This document shows, one piece after another, positions 31,252 to 41,100 of a DNA stretch of 64,000 nucleotides. The stretch comes from an uncultured Clostridia bacterium (GTDB lineage Bacteria > Bacillota > Clostridia > Christensenellales > CAG-917). Every line of letters starts with the position of its first letter. The stretch's first letter is position 1. Made by a program: the position numbers and the translations under genes. The stretch lies in NCBI GenBank assembly GCA_944372795.1, contig CALWAF010000001.1:128390-192389 (forward strand). Direction: 5' to 3'. The notes beneath the pieces were generated by a model. That model searched no databases and was not told where the DNA came from. It saw nothing but the letters and a program-made list of their open reading frames with translations.

Positions 31252-32969
31252 CTCTTTCCCTCCTTGATCGCACCGAAACGGCAAACTTTCGCGCACAGAC
31301 CGCAGCCTACGCACAGCGACGCGTTGATGCGCGCACTGCCGTCCGCCTGCTTCTCTATCGCGGGGCAGCCGAGGCGGAAGCACATGCCGCACTTCCTGCA
31401 ATCCTCCACCGTGCATGCGGGAGGATAATGTCTGTCGAGCAGTGCGCAGGGACGCTTCGCCACTATGACGGACACTCCGTCGCGCGCCACTTCCTCTTTC
31501 ACCGCCTTCTCGACCTCTGCAAGGTCATAGCTGTCCACCACTCTCACGCTGTCGCAGCCCACAGTCTTGCACAACGCCACGATGTCGAGGATCTTTGCGG
31601 GCTCCTGCTTCAGGGTGAGCCCTGTTGCGGGATGCTGCTGATGTCCGGTCATGCCCGTGGTGGAGTTGTCCAGAATGATGAGGGTGATGTTGCTCTTGTT
31701 GTACACCGCGTTGATGATGCCCGTGATCCCGCTGTGGATGAACGTGCTGTCGCCGATGACCGCAACGGTATGCTCGGACTGTTCTCTCCCTCTCGCCTTC
31801 TCGAAACCGTGCGCGATGCCGACGCTTGCGCCCATGCACAGCACGGTGTCGACGGCGGCAAGGGGCGGCTGCGCACCGAGGGTGTAGCACCCGATGTCCG
31901 CGGACACGGTAAGTTTGAGTTTGCCCAGGATGTAGAACACCCCCCTGTGCGGGCACCCCGCGCACATGACGGGGGGACGTACGGGAAGATCGAGTTTTCT
32001 CTCTTCCGCCTTCACACCGAGCAGTTTCTCTCTGATGAGTGCGACGGAGAGCTCGCCCTGCTTGGAGAATATCGACTTGCCTTCGCAGGGGATGCCGTGC
32101 GCCTTCAGTTGATTCTCTATGAAGGGCTCGAGCTCCTCGACGACGATGAGACGCTTCACTTTCTTCGCGAACGCGCGCGCCTTCTCGAGAGCGAGAGGAT
32201 AGACGATGCCGAGCTTGAGCACGGAGGCATCGGGCAGCGCCTCGCGCACGTACTGATAAACGACGCCGCTGCAAATGATGCCCGTCTCCGTCCCGCGCAT
32301 CTCTTCGCGGTTGATGTCGAAGCCGTTGACGTCGGCGGCGAGCCTGTCCTCGCGCGCCTCGACGGCGACGTGCCTGCCTATGGCGGAGGAAGGCATCATC
32401 GTATATTTGCTCACGTCCTTGACATAGGGGCGGAGGGGCACTTCCTCCCTCGGCGCCTCTTCCACGAAACTCTGCGAATGCGCGAGTCTGGTCGTGGTGC
32501 GCACGAACACGGGGGTGTCATATTCCTCCGAAAGAGCGAACGCGAGCTTCGTGAACTCCTTCGCCTCGGCGCTGTCCGCGGGCTCGAGCATGGGGATGTG
32601 AGCGCTGCGCGCGTAAAAACGAGTGTCCTGCTCGTTCTGGGAGCTGTGCATACCGGGGTCGTCCGCAGCGAGGATGACCATGCCGCCGTTTACGCCCGTG
32701 TACGCCGCCGTGAAAATGGGATCCGCCGCCACATTGACGCCGACGTGCTTCATGCACACCATACTGCGCGCGCCCGCATACGACGCGCCCACCGCGACCT
32801 CACAGGCGACCTTCTCGTTGGGCGCCCACTCGGCGTAGACTTCGTCGTACTTCGCTATGCACTCGCTGACCTCCGTGGACGGGGTGCCGGGGTAGGCAGA
32901 GACCACCCTCACTCCCGCCTCGTACGCGCCGCGTGCGATTGCTTCGTTGCCAAGCATAAGTTTCTTCAT
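31248..32969 (-). CDS. iorA: Indolepyruvate:ferredoxin oxidoreductase, alpha subunit
   Basis: TPP-dependent 2-oxoacid oxidoreductase (573 aa). The N-terminal pyrimidine-binding domain begins GNEAIARGAYEAGVRVVSAY; the TPP core contains CAGCPHRG near 340 and GDSTFIHSG near 416; the C-terminus carries two 4Fe-4S ferredoxin clusters (CTVEDCRKCGMC and CVGCGLCAKVC). It oxidises indole- and phenylpyruvate from aromatic amino acid transamination, reducing ferredoxin in the cytosol. First of the tight iorA-iorB-paaK-ACT set. Confidence 0.97.
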   Translation of the reverse strand: MKKLMLGNEAIARGAYEAGVRVVSAYPGTPSTEVSECIAKYDEVYAEWAPNEKVACEVAVGASYAGARSMVCMKHVGVNVAADPIFTAAYTGVNGGMVILAADDPGMHSSQNEQDTRFYARSAHIPMLEPADSAEAKEFTKLAFALSEEYDTPVFVRTTTRLAHSQSFVEEAPREEVPLRPYVKDVSKYTMMPSSAIGRHVAVEAREDRLAADVNGFDINREEMRGTETGIICSGVVYQYVREALPDASVLKLGIVYPLALEKARAFAKKVKRLIVVEELEPFIENQLKAHGIPCEGKSIFSKQGELSVALIREKLLGVKAEERKLDLPVRPPVMCAGCPHRGVFYILGKLKLTVSADIGCYTLGAQPPLAAVDTVLCMGASVGIAHGFEKARGREQSEHTVAVIGDSTFIHSGITGIINAVYNKSNITLIILDNSTTGMTGHQQHPATGLTLKQEPAKILDIVALCKTVGCDSVRVVDSYDLAEVEKAVKEEVARDGVSVIVAKRPCALLDRHYPPACTVEDCRKCGMCFRLGCPAIEKQADGSARINASLCVGCGLCAKVCRFGAIKEGKR

Positions 32970-33059
32970 ATTTCCGTCCTTAAAACGTATTTCCTTGTTC
33001 GATCCGTTATATCGCCGAAAACGTGGTTCACGCCGCGTTTTCGGAAGATAAACGCATTG

Positions 33060-34700
33060 TCAGCGCGTCACCTGCACTTCGACTAGGCTTTCCTCTCCGC
33101 AATATTTCTCGCGGAGTTTGGGTTTTTCTATCTTGCCGGTGGGGTTGCGCGGCACCTTGTCGAAGATGATCTTGCGCGGACGCTTATAGCGCGGCAGCGC
33201 CGCACAGAAGGAGTTGATCCTCTCTTCCGTCCAATCCGAGCACTCGGGTTTGAGCTCGATGATGGCAGCCGCGATCTCTCCGAGCCTCGCGTCGGGGAGC
33301 CCGATGACCGCCACGTCGCGCACGGCATCGCAGGAGCGGATGAAATCCTCGATCTGCACGGGATAAAGATTCTCCCCTCCCGTGATGATGACGTCCTTCT
33401 TCCTGTCCACGAGATAGATGAATCCGTCCTCGTCCTCGCGCGCCATGTCGCCCGTGAAGAGCCAGCCGTCCGAGAGCACCGCCGCCGTCGCCTTTTCGTC
33501 GTGATAGTAGCACACCATCACGCCGTCGCCCTTGACCGCGAGCTCGCCCACCTCGCCGCGTTTCACGTCATCGCGGGCGTCGTTCACTATGCGGGTCTGC
33601 CATCCGTAGCCCGCCTTGCCTATCGCGCCCACTTTGTCGATGTTCTCCACCCCGAGGTGCACGCAGCCGGGACCTATGCTCTCGCTGAGCCCGTAGTTGG
33701 TGTCGTACTGATGCGCGGGGAAGACCTTCTTCCAACGCTGTATGAGGGAGGGAGGCACGGGCTGTGCGCCGATGTGCATCAGCCTCCAACGAGAGAGGTC
33801 GTAGTCCTCAAGGCGTATGGCGCCGCTGTCTATGGCGTCGAGGATGTCCTGCGCCCACGGGACGAGCAGCCATACGATGGACACCTTTTCGTCGGAGACC
33901 GTCTGCATGATCCACTTGGGGCTGACGCCCTTTAACAGCACCGCGCGGCTGCCAGAAACGAGGGAGCCGAACCAATGCATCTTCGCGCCCGTGTGATAGA
34001 GGGGCGGGATGCAGAGGAAGACGTCGTCGCGGGTCTGCGAGTGGTGATTCTGCTCCGTAAGAGCCGCGCGCATGAGCGCCTTATGGCGGTGCAGGATGGC
34101 TTTGGGGAACCCCGTCGTGCCGCTGGAGAAGTATATCGCGGCATAGTCCTCGTCCGTGAGCGGGATGTCGGGACGCTCGGAAGACGAGTCTTCGATGAGT
34201 TCGTCGTAGCTTTCGGCGAACGTCGGGCATTCCTCGCCCACGAAGAGCATTCCCTCTATCTTGTCCAGCTCGCCGAAGACGGACTCCACTCGCCCTATGA
34301 ATTCCTTGCCGAAGACCAGCACGCTGACGTCGGCAAGATCCAGACAATATTTGATCTCTTCCGCGGTGTAGCGGTAATTGAGAGGGACGGCGAGCCCGCC
34401 CGCTTTCAGGATGCCGAAGTATACGGGCAGCCACTCGAGGCAGTTCATGAGCAGCACGCCCACCTTCTCCCCCCTACGTAGTCCGCGCGAAAGGAGAAGA
34501 TTGGCAAACTTGTTGGCAAGGTCGTCAAACTCCTTCCACGTCATCTCTCTGCGGTGTTCCTCGTGAGGGGTGACCTCGACGAGGGCGTAATCCTTCCACG
34601 TGAGCTGATGCTTCTCTTTCAGCTCCGGGTTTATCTCCACTAGGCACGTTTCATCCCCGTAAAGGTCGGCGTTCCTCTCCAAAAACCGTGTTATCGGCAT
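33060..34700 (-). CDS. AMP-dependent acyl-CoA synthetase/ligase
   Basis: Class I adenylate-forming ligase of 546 aa. The P-loop motif SSGTTGFPK at 192-200, YGLSES near 348 and GDMAREDEDGFIYLVDRKKD near 425-445 define the family; GKIEKPKLR near the C-terminus holds the catalytic Lys. The ATG at 34700 has AAGGA upstream. The substrate is unknown; a carboxylic acid from the same pathway as the adjacent hydratase is likely. It lies 42 bases after the hydratase and 90 bases before iorA. Confidence 0.92.
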   Translation of the reverse strand: MPITRFLERNADLYGDETCLVEINPELKEKHQLTWKDYALVEVTPHEEHRREMTWKEFDDLANKFANLLLSRGLRRGEKVGVLLMNCLEWLPVYFGILKAGGLAVPLNYRYTAEEIKYCLDLADVSVLVFGKEFIGRVESVFGELDKIEGMLFVGEECPTFAESYDELIEDSSSERPDIPLTDEDYAAIYFSSGTTGFPKAILHRHKALMRAALTEQNHHSQTRDDVFLCIPPLYHTGAKMHWFGSLVSGSRAVLLKGVSPKWIMQTVSDEKVSIVWLLVPWAQDILDAIDSGAIRLEDYDLSRWRLMHIGAQPVPPSLIQRWKKVFPAHQYDTNYGLSESIGPGCVHLGVENIDKVGAIGKAGYGWQTRIVNDARDDVKRGEVGELAVKGDGVMVCYYHDEKATAAVLSDGWLFTGDMAREDEDGFIYLVDRKKDVIITGGENLYPVQIEDFIRSCDAVRDVAVIGLPDARLGEIAAAIIELKPECSDWTEERINSFCAALPRYKRPRKIIFDKVPRNPTGKIEKPKLREKYCGEESLVEVQVTR

Positions 34701-34742
34701 ATCTTCAAGTCCTTTTCGCTGCCCGCGCAAAGCGCGTGGCGG

Positions 34743-36938
34743 TCATTTCCTGTCGTATTTGTAGTAGTTGATGAGGCACCCGTCCAGCACGATGCGCTTC
34801 TCGGTGTCGGTGAGCGCGTCCATCTTGAGCACGATGTCGCGCACCTTGCCCGCACGCACCAGCTTCGCGGCAAACTCCTTTTCTCCCCTCTCGACGCCCT
34901 CTTTCACGCCGGGGATGACGACTATGTCGCCCATCTCGAAGTCGGTGTCGTCGTTGAGGAAGGGCAGCATGCCCCAGTTGATGAGATTGGAGCGGTAACG
35001 CTTGGTGGCGTACTCACGGGCTATGTTCGCGCTGCCGCCGAGGAAACGCTGACAGCTCGCCGCCTGTTCGCGCGCGCTGCCGTCGCCGGGCTTCACCGCG
35101 AATATCGCGCTGCCCACCGTGAGGTCGCCGCCGACGCCGCACATCTCCGCCGCCGCTTTCACGTCCGCATTGTCACCGTCGCGCACCTCCGTAGAGCGTC
35201 CGACGTAGGCGGGATCCTTCCTGCTCAACGCGAACTGCGCAAGACGCAGAGGATTGCTGCGGTAAGACGACGTCTCTCCCGAAGGGATGAGCTCGTCCGT
35301 CGTGGTGACGGGGTCGTTGATGACGCTGCACAGTTTGAGTGCGAGGTTTTTCTTCAGCGGCTCGCTCGCGGGGATGTCCGTGATGTTGGGTCCGTAGACG
35401 AGCTCCGTGGCGGGATCGGCTTTGCCGAAACCGTTGTAGACGCGGGAGGAGTACACCGAAGGCTCATAGGAGAAGGGCGCGATGTCCTCGTCGAAGCCGA
35501 TGCCGAGCGCGGAGGTGAGCACTCCCCCGTTCGCCGCCGTTGCGGCAATGGACCTCGCATCCATGAGCGCGACGGACGCCACCTGTCCTTCGGCGGGCTT
35601 GGAGCCCTCCCTGCGCTCGAAATTGCGCGTGGTGTGGCGTATGGAGAACCCGTTGTTGCACGGCACGTCGCCAGCGCCGAAGCAGGGCCCGCAAAAGCAG
35701 GGTTTTAGCACGGCGCCGCTCTCGATGAGGGAGGCGACGTACCCGTTCCTGACCAGCGCGAGATTGGTGGGCTGGCTGCCGGGATAGACGGCGAGGTTGA
35801 ACGCGCCCGTGCCCACGCATTTGCCTTTGAGGATGTTGGCTGCCACGGCGATGTTGTCGTAAGTGCCGCCCGCGCAGCCCGCGATGACGCCCTGTGAAAC
35901 GAGGATGCCGTCGTCAGTGATCTTGTCGGTGAGGCGGAACTCTCCCGCCTTCAGCCCCAACAGTTTGCAGCCCGCCTCTTCCGTCTCCTCGAGGATCTCG
36001 CGGGGACGGGCGATGAGCTCGGCGAGGGGGACGACGTTGGAAGGATGGAAGGGAAGCGCGATCATGGGCTCCGCTTTGTCGAGGTCTATGACCACGGCGC
36101 CGTCGTAGAGCGCGCCCTCCGCGGGCGCCATCTCGCGGAATTCCCCGTCCCTGCCGTAGGCGGCGAGATAATCCTTCACCTTGCCGTCCGTCATCCACAC
36201 GGAGGAAAGACAGGTGCTCTCCGTCGTCATGACGTCTATGCCGTTGCGATACTCCACGGGAAGGGAAGATATGCCCTCGCCCACGAATTCAAGCACCGCG
36301 TTCTTGACAAAACCGCTCTTGAAGGTGGCTCCGATGAGCGCGAGAGCGATGTCCTGCGGACCGACGCCCTTTCTGACCTTGCCCTTGAGCTCCACCGCGA
36401 TCACCTTCGGATAAGCGATGTCGTAGGTCCTGCCCAGCAGCTGTTTGACAAGCTCCGGACCGCCCTCGCCCACCGCCATGGTGCCCAGCGCGCCGTAGCG
36501 GGTGTGGCTGTCGCTGCCGAGGATCATCTTGCCGGGAGCAGCGAACATCTCTCGCATATAGCTGTGTATGACCGCCGCATTCGCGGGGACATAGATGCCG
36601 CCGTACTTCTTTGCCGCGGACAGACCGAAGACGTGGTCGTCCTCGTTGATGGTGCCGCCCACCGCGCACAGACTGTTGTGGCAGTTGGTCAGCACGTACG
36701 GGACGGGGAAACGCTCCAGCCCGCTCGCTCTTGCGGACTGTATTATGCCCACATAAGTGATGTCGTGGGATGCCATGGCATCGAAACGGACCTTGAGGGC
36801 GCCGTCGTCCGCGGAGGTGTTGTGCGCAGACAGCACGCCGTACGCCATGGTGCGCTTGAAAGAGGCGTCCTTGACCTCTGAAGCGGGCACCAGCGTACCG
36901 TGCGAGAAACACATTTTTTTGTCGAATAAAGTGATCAT
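34743..36938 (-). CDS. Aconitase-family hydratase (YbhJ-like)
   Basis: 731-aa protein of the aconitase superfamily, with SDSHTRYGALGTMAVGEGG near 140-160, the Cys-rich PCFCGPCFGAG segment in the middle that would bind a 4Fe-4S cluster, and a C-terminal swivel domain with RYRSNLINWGMLPF. The domain order and length match the YbhJ-type hydratases, whose substrate is not established, rather than housekeeping aconitase. First gene of the operon with its own sigma-A promoter; AGAGG precedes the ATG. Confidence 0.9.
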   Translation of the reverse strand: MITLFDKKMCFSHGTLVPASEVKDASFKRTMAYGVLSAHNTSADDGALKVRFDAMASHDITYVGIIQSARASGLERFPVPYVLTNCHNSLCAVGGTINEDDHVFGLSAAKKYGGIYVPANAAVIHSYMREMFAAPGKMILGSDSHTRYGALGTMAVGEGGPELVKQLLGRTYDIAYPKVIAVELKGKVRKGVGPQDIALALIGATFKSGFVKNAVLEFVGEGISSLPVEYRNGIDVMTTESTCLSSVWMTDGKVKDYLAAYGRDGEFREMAPAEGALYDGAVVIDLDKAEPMIALPFHPSNVVPLAELIARPREILEETEEAGCKLLGLKAGEFRLTDKITDDGILVSQGVIAGCAGGTYDNIAVAANILKGKCVGTGAFNLAVYPGSQPTNLALVRNGYVASLIESGAVLKPCFCGPCFGAGDVPCNNGFSIRHTTRNFERREGSKPAEGQVASVALMDARSIAATAANGGVLTSALGIGFDEDIAPFSYEPSVYSSRVYNGFGKADPATELVYGPNITDIPASEPLKKNLALKLCSVINDPVTTTDELIPSGETSSYRSNPLRLAQFALSRKDPAYVGRSTEVRDGDNADVKAAAEMCGVGGDLTVGSAIFAVKPGDGSAREQAASCQRFLGGSANIAREYATKRYRSNLINWGMLPFLNDDTDFEMGDIVVIPGVKEGVERGEKEFAAKLVRAGKVRDIVLKMDALTDTEKRIVLDGCLINYYKYDRK

Positions 36939-36959
36939 AAAATTACCTCTATGAGGGAA

Positions 36960-36988
36960 ATTATATTACACGCGCGCGCATTAGTCAA
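36960..36988 (-). promoter_or_regulatory. Sigma-A promoter of the hydratase/acyl-CoA operon
   Basis: Minus strand TTGACT, 17-bp spacer, TATAAT, 21 bases before the start codon. Confidence 0.85.
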
Positions 36989-37161
36989 ACAAAAATTCGG
37001 TGCGCGCACGCGCGCTGCACCCACTCCGCCGTCCGCAGACGGCGTACACCGCACCTAGGCGGCGTCAAAGTCCGTCACGCGGCGGGAGAGCGCACCTCCG
37101 CCTCCCTCCGCAAAAGGGGAAAAGAGGCTCCGGTCGGGCAAAGGCAAAAATAAACGAAATA

Positions 37162-37192
37162 ATCAAAAAGCGGTGTTCACACACCGCTTTTG
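37162..37192 (-). terminator. Terminator of the valS-to-GNAT operon
   Basis: Perfect stem AAAGCGGTGT/ACACCGCTTT with a 4-base loop and T-run on the minus strand, about 45 bases after the DUF2156-GNAT stop. The rest of the gap to the hydratase promoter is GC-rich without a gene. Confidence 0.85.
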
Positions 37193-37233
37193 ACGCAATA
37201 AACATTGCTTTTTGACTTATTCTCTTTTGCTCG

Positions 37234-38691
37234 TCACACGTCGAGAGTGAGATAGACAAAGTCGTATTCCCCGCACGCTTTCTTCGCCACGGCGGAGAAT
37301 CCCATCGCTTTCAGATTGTTGAGAGAGGGCTCGTTGTTGTACTGCACGACGGCGCACAGCGTGCATGGAGAAAGCTCCCTTTTCGCATATGCGATGACGT
37401 CGCGGCAGAGGGTGGCGGACACCCCCTTCCCGCGTCTGTCCTCCGCGGTCATTATGCCGCTGAACTCGAAGAACCTCCTGCCCTGCGCACCTCCGCATAT
37501 CTCGCGCAGCGCCTCGCCGTATTCCTCGTCGCGGTCCACGGCGCAGGTGGAGATGAGCCTCTCCCCCTCGAATGCTCCGAACATGGTGCCGTGTTCCAGC
37601 ACTCCGCGAAGCTCTTCGTGGGTGTAGTTGAGGAAGAACAGTTTGTCCGCGAGTTTGTCGCGCTCCCCTTCCAGAAAGCCGTAGACGAGGTCGAAGTCGG
37701 ATGGTCCCAGCTCCTTCACCTCGAAGCGGGCGCCCGGAGTGCCCACCCTATCTATGGCGCGGGAGAAGAGTTTGCTCCTGCGCTCGGCGTAGCAGTCGGA
37801 ATAGTTCTCTGCGGGTTTCAGGACATACTTCTCGAGGAGGAAGGCGGGATAGTAGCTCATCTTGGACTTGCGCAGCCCCTCAAGCCCCATGTCCTCCTGA
37901 CGGTTGATGTATTCGCATCCCGTGAAATTGCGGGCGGCGAACTCACGGGCGAGATAGGTATAGACGCCGTCGTAGGCGGTGTCCGCCTTCTCGTACATCT
38001 CGATGGCGGTGCCCGTGGGCGTTATCTCGCCTATGGCGATGCCCGCCATTTTCCCGTCCACGCGGAGTATGTCGCAGACGAGCTCCCCGCGAAGTGCCGC
38101 CATTATCCAGCCTTTGACGATGGCACTCTCGCGAGCGGCGCTCTCCCCCGCGCCTCCGTCGAAATCGCGCTTTTTCAGCCACTCGCGCTCGAACTCGATG
38201 ATGTCGGGGATGTCGCTCTCGCGGATGCGTTCCATGGTGGCGTTGTAGTTTTTTGAAAACTTCGCGGCATGATTGCGTTTGGCGTGATAGCGTTTGCCCG
38301 CCATCGCGACGAAATCGGAGGTTTTGTAGATGTATTCCGCCCAATCACGGTGGGTATAGATATAATAGCCGCCGTAAGTGGCGTTGACGAACCCTTCGGT
38401 GCAGAATGCGAATTGCGCACCTTCCGGCAGCCTCGCCGCCGCCTCTTCGAGGGTGAGCCCGCTCCCCTCTTTGATAAGGGGAGGCCAATAGTAAAGCTCG
38501 CCGTCCATGTGCGCGCGCAGATACAGCGCGTCGCCCGCATCCAGATACTCTCCCTCGTCGAACCATTGCACGAAGGCGTAGTAGGAATAGTCGCTGCCAA
38601 GATAACTCTTGCCCGCAAGGTAGTCGGCAAGAAGAGGCCTCAAAGCCTCGTCAAAGGGACGGAACTCGTTTTCGTTCAGTTTCGCGATCAT
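37234..38691 (-). CDS. DUF2156-type acyltransferase domain fused to a GNAT acetyltransferase
   Basis: 485-aa two-domain protein. Residues about 1-300 match the DUF2156/LPG-synthase C-terminal-like GNAT fold (KRNHAAKFSKNY near 150; YLAREFAARNFTGCEYINRQEDMG split across 255-280 with KMSYYPAFLLEKY after it). Residues about 330-485 form a second GNAT domain with the acetyl-CoA loop EDRRGKGVSATL near 425-436. No TM segment. Last gene of the operon. DUF2156 proteins include phosphatidylglycerol aminoacyltransferase catalytic parts, so tRNA- or acyl-CoA-dependent modification is possible; the substrate is unknown. Confidence 0.88.
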   Translation of the reverse strand: MIAKLNENEFRPFDEALRPLLADYLAGKSYLGSDYSYYAFVQWFDEGEYLDAGDALYLRAHMDGELYYWPPLIKEGSGLTLEEAAARLPEGAQFAFCTEGFVNATYGGYYIYTHRDWAEYIYKTSDFVAMAGKRYHAKRNHAAKFSKNYNATMERIRESDIPDIIEFEREWLKKRDFDGGAGESAARESAIVKGWIMAALRGELVCDILRVDGKMAGIAIGEITPTGTAIEMYEKADTAYDGVYTYLAREFAARNFTGCEYINRQEDMGLEGLRKSKMSYYPAFLLEKYVLKPAENYSDCYAERRSKLFSRAIDRVGTPGARFEVKELGPSDFDLVYGFLEGERDKLADKLFFLNYTHEELRGVLEHGTMFGAFEGERLISTCAVDRDEEYGEALREICGGAQGRRFFEFSGIMTAEDRRGKGVSATLCRDVIAYAKRELSPCTLCAVVQYNNEPSLNNLKAMGFSAVAKKACGEYDFVYLTLDV

Positions 38692-38712
38692 AAAAAACTG
38701 CCGCAGTCGGCA

Positions 38713-39189
38713 TCAATCCTTTTTCTTTTTTTGGGGAGGCGTGAAGTAGTCCACCGTGGCGACGGGGCACTTCCTCTCAAGCTCGGTGAGCATGGTCTTC
38801 GCGTCCTTTTCGGTGAGGTTGAGGCGGGAAACGGTGTCCACCCCCTCCCCGCTCTTGCGCCACGCGACAAACATCTCGCCCGTTGCGGCGTTGACGGAAA
38901 TGCGGCTTATGCCCTCATACGGCACGAGGTCGCAAAAGACTGCCATGCGCGCGTAGAGCCCGTCCTCGCGCAGTTTGTAGACACTGCCGAACAGCAACAT
39001 CAGCGCGAACGCGTCGATGAGCACGGCGGCGACGAGGGACACGGCGGCGACGGTCACGTTCGCCGTCTCGAAGGCGGGCACCGCGCCCGAGATCATGATG
39101 GCGTCAAGCACGATTATCGCCGCGCCCGCAACCGCGATGAGCGCGATGAGCGCGGTCTTGACTATGCCGAAAAACATCCTGAATTTCAT
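38713..39189 (-). CDS. Small membrane protein with PH-like tail
   Basis: 158 aa: two TM helices (about 11-33 and 43-68), then a short domain with EGISRISVN and a Lys-rich C-terminus (PPQKKKKD). The layout resembles bacterial PH-domain membrane proteins; no enzymatic motif. Co-transcribed with the two flanking membrane proteins and valS. Confidence 0.8.
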   Translation of the reverse strand: MKFRMFFGIVKTALIALIAVAGAAIIVLDAIMISGAVPAFETANVTVAAVSLVAAVLIDAFALMLLFGSVYKLREDGLYARMAVFCDLVPYEGISRISVNAATGEMFVAWRKSGEGVDTVSRLNLTEKDAKTMLTELERKCPVATVDYFTPPQKKKKD

Positions 39190-39215
39190 TTTACACTCCG
39201 CGCGGGATGTCCGCG

Positions 39216-40181
39216 TCAGTCATTCTCGCCCTCGCTCTTCCTCTGGTTTTCGGCGCGGTAGCCGAACTCCACGGTGTCCACGACGTTGGCGGCATCGGTG
39301 TAGAAGCTCATGCCCGCGAACTTATAGTAACCCACCAGCTCGATGGCTCTGAACAGGAAGTAGTCTATGGAAGGCACCACCACGGCGACGAGCCCGAACG
39401 TGGGCAGGGACAGCCCCGCCATCAGCGCGTATGCTGCGAAAAAGGTGATGACGAACGCCTTCATCAGCCCTTTGAGGTTGAGTTTGACGGCGCGAAGACT
39501 GCGTCCGAAAGAGGTGTACATGCTCTCCCCCTCCACAAAGAGAAGACGGGGGAGCCATCCGCCGAAGAAGGCGCTGCGCAGCGACACGACTATGACGCCG
39601 AGCAACAGCATGACGGGGAAGGTGAAGACGCCTATCGCCGTAAACAGCCCCCACGAAAGCAGGATGGCGATGGCGATCATGGCAACGTCGATGGGCACCG
39701 CGATGGATATCCTGCACGCGGCGTATTTCACGGACTGCTTGAAGTTGAGCGCCATGGAAGACGCCATGCCCATGCGCATGTTGGAGGACATCAGTTGCTT
39801 GATGACATAGGACGTGGGATAGTAGCTGAACGCGACGAGGAAGGAATAGAGCGCATAAAGGAATATCCCCGCGAAGACGAGCCCCGCGAAGAGTCCGCTC
39901 TCCCCCGCGACGGCGGAGGCGAGATCGCCGAGCGCCGTCGGCATACTCTCGATAAAAGTCCTGATGCTCATGCCGTCGTCGAGGAACTCGTTTATCTCGG
40001 ACATGAAGGCGGAAGCCGCTTCGGCGACTTCGGGAGCTTCGGCAAACGCGTCGAAAACGGGCACCAGAATGGCGGCGCCTATGCACGCGGTGACCAACAT
40101 GGCAAAGAGCACCCACAGGAATATCCTGATGACGTATCCCATGTTGGAAAACAGCAGCGAGAGCGAGTATTTGAATTCCAT
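39216..40181 (-). CDS. Polytopic membrane protein of unknown function
   Basis: 321 aa with about six hydrophobic helices: one near the N-terminus (15-40), one at 98-122, a pair at 155-205, and one or two at 240-275. No catalytic motif recognised. The next upstream gene encodes a similar polytopic protein, so the two may form a complex. Separated from neighbours by 26 and 48 bases. Confidence 0.82.
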   Translation of the reverse strand: MEFKYSLSLLFSNMGYVIRIFLWVLFAMLVTACIGAAILVPVFDAFAEAPEVAEAASAFMSEINEFLDDGMSIRTFIESMPTALGDLASAVAGESGLFAGLVFAGIFLYALYSFLVAFSYYPTSYVIKQLMSSNMRMGMASSMALNFKQSVKYAACRISIAVPIDVAMIAIAILLSWGLFTAIGVFTFPVMLLLGVIVVSLRSAFFGGWLPRLLFVEGESMYTSFGRSLRAVKLNLKGLMKAFVITFFAAYALMAGLSLPTFGLVAVVVPSIDYFLFRAIELVGYYKFAGMSFYTDAANVVDTVEFGYRAENQRKSEGEND

Positions 40182-40229
40182 ATTCCCTCACGATCGGCAC
40201 TTTAAGCGCCGAATTGCAACATTAAACCC

Positions 40230-41099
40230 TTATTTTTTGTCGCGCAGCGTCTTTTTGTCTTTGCGCACGACTCTCTTGGACCAAAGGTCCGTCTTGTTCA
40301 GATCCATACGTTCGGCACCCGTCACGTCGTAGAATTGGACGTACATCAAGGTGACGTAATATGGGATGCCGACGGCGACGGCAAGGCCGTCCAATACGAC
40401 TCGGGCGACCGTGGACGAGGTGACCGCTCCCACCACCGTCATCACGACGATGAAGGGAAGCATTCCCACAAGCAGCGTGACGAGGGACGGGAACACCCTC
40501 CCCGACATCTGCCGCCAACCCATCTTGAAGGCGTCGCGGGTGCGCAGTCCCGTGTGCAGCATGAAGGGCGACCAAAGGAGGATCGCCGACATCACGAAGA
40601 GCAGGAGCAGCCCCACCGCGATCAGGGAGAAGAGGGCGAACACCAACCACACGGCTCCGGAGCCGAACAGCCGCGCCCACGCGTAGTAAAGCAGGGTGAG
40701 CAGGACGTCGCACAGCTCGAACACCACGCCCGCCGTTATGCCGAATTTGAGCGCGGTGAGGATGTTGTAGTTGAGCCTCGTCTTGGCGCGTCGGAAGGAG
40801 ACCGTGAACTCCCCTATCCTCATGTGCCTGTCCACGATGCCGAAGAGCAGCGCGAGCACGATAAAGCACAGCACCAGCCCGATGATGCCCACCCAGAAGA
40901 AGTCGTAGGAGAGGAAGTGCATCTGCTTGTACAGCGACGCGAAGCTGTCCGCGTTGAGATCCTCGAAACACATGAGGAAATACAGCCCTGCCGACGGCGA
41001 GAATACCAGCGCCGAAAGCAGAGCGGGCACGACGGAGAGCAGCACCATCTGGGCGCCCTTGTCGAAGAAGTAGGACAGCGTGGCTTTAAGACACTTCAT
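40230..41099 (-). CDS. Polytopic membrane protein of unknown function
   Basis: 289 aa starting MKCLKATLSYFFDKG, with about six TM helices (about 13-36, 54-80, 106-125, 135-165, 185-212, 220-245) and a basic tail (SKRVVRKDKKTLRDKK). The start at 41099 directly follows the valS stop; the open frame beyond it is antisense-register valS sequence. The architecture resembles DUF975-like membrane proteins but I cannot confirm the family. Confidence 0.82.
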   Translation of the reverse strand: MKCLKATLSYFFDKGAQMVLLSVVPALLSALVFSPSAGLYFLMCFEDLNADSFASLYKQMHFLSYDFFWVGIIGLVLCFIVLALLFGIVDRHMRIGEFTVSFRRAKTRLNYNILTALKFGITAGVVFELCDVLLTLLYYAWARLFGSGAVWLVFALFSLIAVGLLLLFVMSAILLWSPFMLHTGLRTRDAFKMGWRQMSGRVFPSLVTLLVGMLPFIVVMTVVGAVTSSTVARVVLDGLAVAVGIPYYVTLMYVQFYDVTGAERMDLNKTDLWSKRVVRKDKKTLRDKK

Positions 41100-41100
41100 A

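Noticed and set aside
31028-31416. IorB extended to 31416
   Set aside because: The extension is iorA sequence in another frame; MKANILIVGVGGQG at 31251 is the conserved IorB start.
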